DNA of 8,676 nucleotides from Candidatus Sphingobacterium stercoripullorum. Its GTDB lineage: Bacteria; Bacteroidota; Bacteroidia; Sphingobacteriales; Sphingobacteriaceae. How positions within the stretch are numbered: position 1 is the first letter of the stretch; each line of letters starts with the position of its first letter. The notes under the pieces were generated by a model that was not told the DNA's origin, made no database searches, and saw nothing but the letters and a program-made list of their open reading frames with translations. The stretch spans positions 1-8,676 of the forward strand of contig DXEZ01000147.1 of NCBI GenBank assembly GCA_019114715.1, read 5' to 3'. The position numbers were made by a program, and so were the translations under genes. Positions 5,460-8,676 of this stretch are shown one piece after another.

Positions 5460-6887
5460 ATGGAAAAAATTCATAAGAGAACAAAAATAGTAGCGACACT
5501 TGGTCCAGCTTCCGCTAACAAAGAAACGCTTAAAAACATGGTGTTTAAAGGAGTGGACGTTTGCCGCCTTAACTTCTCACACGGCTCTCAAGAAGATCAT
5601 TTACAGCTAATTAACACCATCAAAGAATTAAATCAGGAGCACGGGCTTAACATAGGAATATTAGCTGACCTTCAGGGGCCTAAAATACGTATAGGCCAAA
5701 TGATTGAAGGAGGTGCGCAATTAGTAGAAGGCGAAAAAATAGATATTACTACTAATGAGCAAATCGGAGATGCCAATCGCATTTATATCTCTTATGAAAA
5801 CTTCCCTAAAGATGTAAACACGGGAGAAATCATTCTTTTGGATGATGGAAAGTTACAATTACGTGTACTTTCAACCAATGAAAAAGATACTGTTAACTGC
5901 GAGGTCGTTCATGGAGGGATTTTAACTTCTAGAAAAGGGGTCAACCTACCAAACACCAAGGTTTCTATCCCATCAATTACCGAGGAAGATTACGACAACC
6001 TTTATTTTGCACTGAAGCATGGCGCTGACTGGATTGCCATGTCTTTTGTCAGAAGTGCAGAAGATATTATAAAAGGAAAAGAAATAATTGCACAACAAGG
6101 AAGCTCAGCCGGAGTAATTGCAAAAATAGAGAAACCTGAAGCCATAGAGAACATCGATGCAATTATAGATGCCAGTGACGGTATCATGGTAGCACGAGGT
6201 GATTTGGGGATTGAGATCCCTATGGAGAAGGTTCCAGGGCTACAAAAGAAAATTGTACAGAAATGTAGAAACAAATCCAAGCCTGTAATTATTGCTACGC
6301 AAATGCTCGAGAGCATGATTCAATCACCAATCCCTACTCGCGCGGAAGTGAACGATGTCGCAAACTCGGTATTAGACGGAGCAGACGCCGTTATGTTGAG
6401 TGGAGAGACTTCAGTAGGTAAATTCCCAGAAATAGTTATCGAAACTATGGCCAAAGTAATTACTCAGGTGGAATCTAACTCCTACCCATACTTTATTGAA
6501 AAAAAACCTATTGTTGAGGCGGGGTATAAAATTCCAGATGCCATTTGTAGTTCTTCCATATATCTGGTTAAAGAAACAGGTGCATCAGCTATTGCAGTTA
6601 TGACTTCATCGGGATATACAGCATTTGAAATTTCAAGCTATCGTCCAGATGCAGATATATATATATTCACAGGTACAAAAAGCCTAATGACTAAACTTAG
6701 CCTTTTGTGGGGTGTTAAAACCTTTATATACGACAAGTTCGAAAGTACAGACGGCTCTATTCAAGATGTCAACACATTATTGAAACAATATAAGTTGTTA
6801 GAGGAAGGGGAAATCATCATTAACACATCCTCAACGCCTCTTCATGAAAAAGGGAAAACTAACACTATACGTGTTTCTGTAATTTAA
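5460..6887 (+). CDS. pyk: Pyruvate kinase
   Basis: Pyruvate kinase transfers phosphate from phosphoenolpyruvate to ADP, the last step of glycolysis, as a cytoplasmic tetramer. The 475 residues match the usual bacterial length. Landmarks in order are TKIVATLGPAS (8-18), CRLNFSHGS (35-43), DLQGPKIRIG (70-79), the lid (B) domain at about 72-165, and MSFVRSAEDI (194-203). The signature GVIAKIEKPEAI (218-229) has the catalytic K222 and metal-binding E224; it is followed by GIMVARGDLGIEIP (241-254, metal ligand D248) and IIATQMLESM (277-286). The C-terminal regulatory domain runs from about 355 to the end and lacks the extra phosphotransferase-like domain of some Bacillus enzymes. The motif around residue 75 has Leu-Gln-...-Lys-...-Ile, the potassium-independent pattern (see findings). 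The start is ATG at 5460-5462. It is probably co-transcribed with the upstream IPExxxVDY gene and is followed by a strong terminator. Confidence 0.98.
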   Translation: MEKIHKRTKIVATLGPASANKETLKNMVFKGVDVCRLNFSHGSQEDHLQLINTIKELNQEHGLNIGILADLQGPKIRIGQMIEGGAQLVEGEKIDITTNEQIGDANRIYISYENFPKDVNTGEIILLDDGKLQLRVLSTNEKDTVNCEVVHGGILTSRKGVNLPNTKVSIPSITEEDYDNLYFALKHGADWIAMSFVRSAEDIIKGKEIIAQQGSSAGVIAKIEKPEAIENIDAIIDASDGIMVARGDLGIEIPMEKVPGLQKKIVQKCRNKSKPVIIATQMLESMIQSPIPTRAEVNDVANSVLDGADAVMLSGETSVGKFPEIVIETMAKVITQVESNSYPYFIEKKPIVEAGYKIPDAICSSSIYLVKETGASAIAVMTSSGYTAFEISSYRPDADIYIFTGTKSLMTKLSLLWGVKTFIYDKFESTDGSIQDVNTLLKQYKLLEEGEIIINTSSTPLHEKGKTNTIRVSVI

Positions 6888-6936
6888 GTTGAAATGAAAG
6901 CTTAGGTTCAGTTTTCAATATCAAAAATCAAGATAC

Positions 6937-6977
6937 AATACTATAAAAGCAGGCTGATGGCCTGCTTTTATAGTATT
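6937..6977 (+). terminator. Intrinsic terminator after pyk
   Basis: Two perfectly complementary 17-base arms (6937-6953 and 6961-6977) flank CTGATGG; a further C-G pair closes the loop to TGATG. The GC-rich core GCAGGC/GCCTGC is followed at once by TTTT and preceded by AAAA, the classical intrinsic terminator layout. It begins 49 bp after the pyk stop. The A-tract on the 5' side would also let it work leftward, but there is no leftward gene nearby to end. It separates pyk from the helicase gene, which therefore probably has its own promoter. Confidence 0.9.
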
Positions 6978-7018
6978 AGAACAATTATATTTCAAAAAGA
7001 TTTTCTTATTTTCATCAA

Positions 7019-8676
7019 ATGAAGAACCTAGCTCCCCTTAAAATCTTAAAAGCATCAGCAGGATCCGGGAAAACCTTTAGTTTAACATTGCATTATTTAG
7101 GATTAATTTTAAATAATGAAAATAATTACCGGGAAATCCTAGCAGTAACTTTTACTAACAAAGCGACTGCAGAAATGAAAGATAGGATCCTATCTGTTCT
7201 TTTAGGCTTAGCAAAAAATGATAAGAGCGACAAAATAAACAGTTATAGGACGCTCCTATTAGAGGAAAACCCGAGTTGGACAGAAGATTTCCTACATAAG
7301 CAAGCTGACATCGTTTATCGAAAAATACTGCACGATTACACCAATTTTAGTATCAGCACTATAGATAGCTTTTCTCAAAAAATCATCCGAAGCATGAGCT
7401 TTGAACTGGGAATAGACGCCTTATATCAAGTAGAGCTCAAGACCACAAAAGTAAAAGAAGATCTAGTTTTACTGCTCAACCAGTTGTTGAATGAAAAGCC
7501 GGAGTTACTAAATTGGATTTTAACACTAGCAGAAAATAGGATCAATGAAAGCAAAAGCTGGAATTATAAAGGGACTTTAATCAACCTTGCTGAACTGCTC
7601 TTTAAGGAAGATTTTCAGATTTTCGAATCCCACATTGCGCACCAAAATTCCAGCGAGTTATTTACAAGTCTTAACCAAGCGTTAAACGATCGCCTTAATA
7701 AGTACAACAGTACCATCCAAGCGCTGGCAGCCTATTTCTGTGAAGTATACAAAGCGGCTAACATTAACGAACAAACCATTAAGGGTAAGTCTAGAAATGC
7801 ACTAGTTGGTGCATTCAAAAAGTTCACAGAGCTATCTAAAGATCCTTCTGGTGGCATTGATTTAGATAAAATCATCTTACAACTAGAGAAAGATGATACC
7901 TATAAAATAGGAGCAGGAAAGGATCAATACCACGATATTGCTTTACAGCAGGATTTCGAACCTATATTATCAGAAATTAAAAAAATCAGAGCGGTATACT
8001 ATCCGGAGTTTTTAAGCGATCAAGCGGTAGAGAAAAACATCTATTTTTTAAGGCTTCTAATTGAAATGAGCAGACTTTTAGGGGTATGGAGAAAAGAAAA
8101 CCGAGCGCAACTGATTTCCGACACGCAATTATTACTGGGAAAACTGGGCTTAGATAAAAACAACGATCCCACGTTTATTTGGGAAAAGACAGGTAATAAA
8201 TACAATTATTTTTTGTTTGATGAATTTCAAGACACTTCGGTTTTACAATGGAGGAACTTAAGTCCTTTACTCATCAATGCCCTAGCAAAAAGTAATCGTA
8301 CCATTCAAGAGCATCTAATTGTTGGGGATATAAAGCAAAGTATTTATAGGTGGCGAAATGGAGATTGGCGAATACTTCTAGAGGGAGTCGAGAACGAGGT
8401 TAACGATGCTTTTAACCTTAAAAGCGATCAAAAGAACCCTTTTATAAGTAATGAAAGCTTAACCACTAACTACAGAAGCGAAGCTAATATAGTCAACTTT
8501 AACAATGCGATTTTCAAAGCCTTGCCAGAAAAGCTTCAAGAGGTCCTAAATCAGGAGGTCTATCAAAACATGAATCAAGATCAAATTGATTGGTGGGAAG
8601 CGAACGGTTTCCAAAACATGTTGACTAGGGCCTACGCAAACAGTGAGCAGCAAGTAAGTTTAAGTAAGGCTAAAAA
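7019..8676 (+). CDS. AddA/UvrD-like superfamily 1 DNA helicase (3' end missing)
   Basis: From the ATG at 7019-7021 the frame stays open for 552 codons to the window edge. Superfamily 1A helicase motifs appear in order: Walker A ASAGSGKT (12-19), motif Ia with VTFTNKATAEMK (43-54), FSISTIDSFSQK (110-121), Walker B DEFQDTS (401-407), motif III GDIKQSIYRWR (436-446) and motif IV TNYRS (483-487). The roughly 280 residues between STIDSF and DEFQDTS are the helical insertion (1B) found in AddA/RecB-type enzymes rather than plain UvrD. The remaining helicase motifs and any PD-(D/E)XK nuclease domain lie beyond the window. The likely role is end resection at double-strand breaks with an AddB-like partner (inferred from family). 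Walker A 12 residues from the start supports this ATG. It lies 131 bp after pyk, behind a terminator. I leave the symbol blank because RecB, AddA and other UvrD-family members cannot be separated on this half. Confidence 0.92.
   Translation, partial: MKNLAPLKILKASAGSGKTFSLTLHYLGLILNNENNYREILAVTFTNKATAEMKDRILSVLLGLAKNDKSDKINSYRTLLLEENPSWTEDFLHKQADIVYRKILHDYTNFSISTIDSFSQKIIRSMSFELGIDALYQVELKTTKVKEDLVLLLNQLLNEKPELLNWILTLAENRINESKSWNYKGTLINLAELLFKEDFQIFESHIAHQNSSELFTSLNQALNDRLNKYNSTIQALAAYFCEVYKAANINEQTIKGKSRNALVGAFKKFTELSKDPSGGIDLDKIILQLEKDDTYKIGAGKDQYHDIALQQDFEPILSEIKKIRAVYYPEFLSDQAVEKNIYFLRLLIEMSRLLGVWRKENRAQLISDTQLLLGKLGLDKNNDPTFIWEKTGNKYNYFLFDEFQDTSVLQWRNLSPLLINALAKSNRTIQEHLIVGDIKQSIYRWRNGDWRILLEGVENEVNDAFNLKSDQKNPFISNESLTTNYRSEANIVNFNNAIFKALPEKLQEVLNQEVYQNMNQDQIDWWEANGFQNMLTRAYANSEQQVSLSKAK

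Noticed and set aside
6002..6316. 104-codon open frame on the - strand
   Set aside because: It is antisense to the catalytic core of pyk. The hydrophobic translation is the expected mirror of the pyk codons.
6655..6666. (AT)6 dinucleotide run in pyk
   Set aside because: It encodes the ordinary segment DIYIF in frame, and the gene is intact on both sides.
6986..6993. TATATTTC as a -7 box for the helicase gene
   Set aside because: It has one mismatch to TAnnTTTG, and the -33 position falls inside the pyk terminator with no TTTG, so it is not supportable.

Overview
The window looks like an ordinary stretch of housekeeping chromosome from a member of the Bacteroidota, probably Flavobacteriales or Sphingobacteriales; the exact family cannot be settled by eye. 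Four things point there. The DNA is AT-rich. Most genes lack a Shine-Dalgarno sequence. Several gaps contain boxes matching the Bacteroidota -7 consensus TAnnTTTG. A protein of the IPExxxVDY family, which is essentially confined to this phylum, sits directly before pyruvate kinase.

Layout: positions 1-4611 are read leftward and 4884-8676 rightward, from a divergent spacer at 4612-4883. The leftward set, in order of transcription, is acpP (acyl carrier protein), fabF (ketoacyl-ACP synthase II), rnc (RNase III), hisS (histidyl-tRNA synthetase) and the first two thirds of pdhA (pyruvate dehydrogenase E1 alpha), which runs off the left edge. The rightward set is an IPExxxVDY-family protein with an apparent TTG start, pyk (pyruvate kinase), a strong intrinsic terminator, and the N-terminal half of an AddA/UvrD-like DNA helicase that runs off the right edge. 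No gap reaches 300 bases. No tRNA, rRNA, CRISPR array, insertion sequence or other sign of transfer is visible.

Functionally, acpP and fabF supply fatty acid elongation. Pyruvate kinase and pyruvate dehydrogenase are consecutive steps making pyruvate and then acetyl-CoA, the precursor of fatty acids. rnc and hisS serve RNA processing and translation. The helicase belongs to double-strand break repair.

I found no new multi-gene system. The best leads are small: (1) a 17-bp hairpin that buries both the Shine-Dalgarno-like sequence and the AUG of rnc, a candidate for RNase III self-regulation; (2) the Leu/Gln/Lys/Ile signature of potassium-independent enzymes in the pyruvate kinase; (3) a histidyl-tRNA synthetase with eukaryote/archaeon-type motifs; (4) three alternating copies of a GCMAATTA motif in the acpP/IPExxxVDY spacer; (5) a 19-bp dyad upstream of pdhA; and (6) the uncharacterised IPExxxVDY protein itself.
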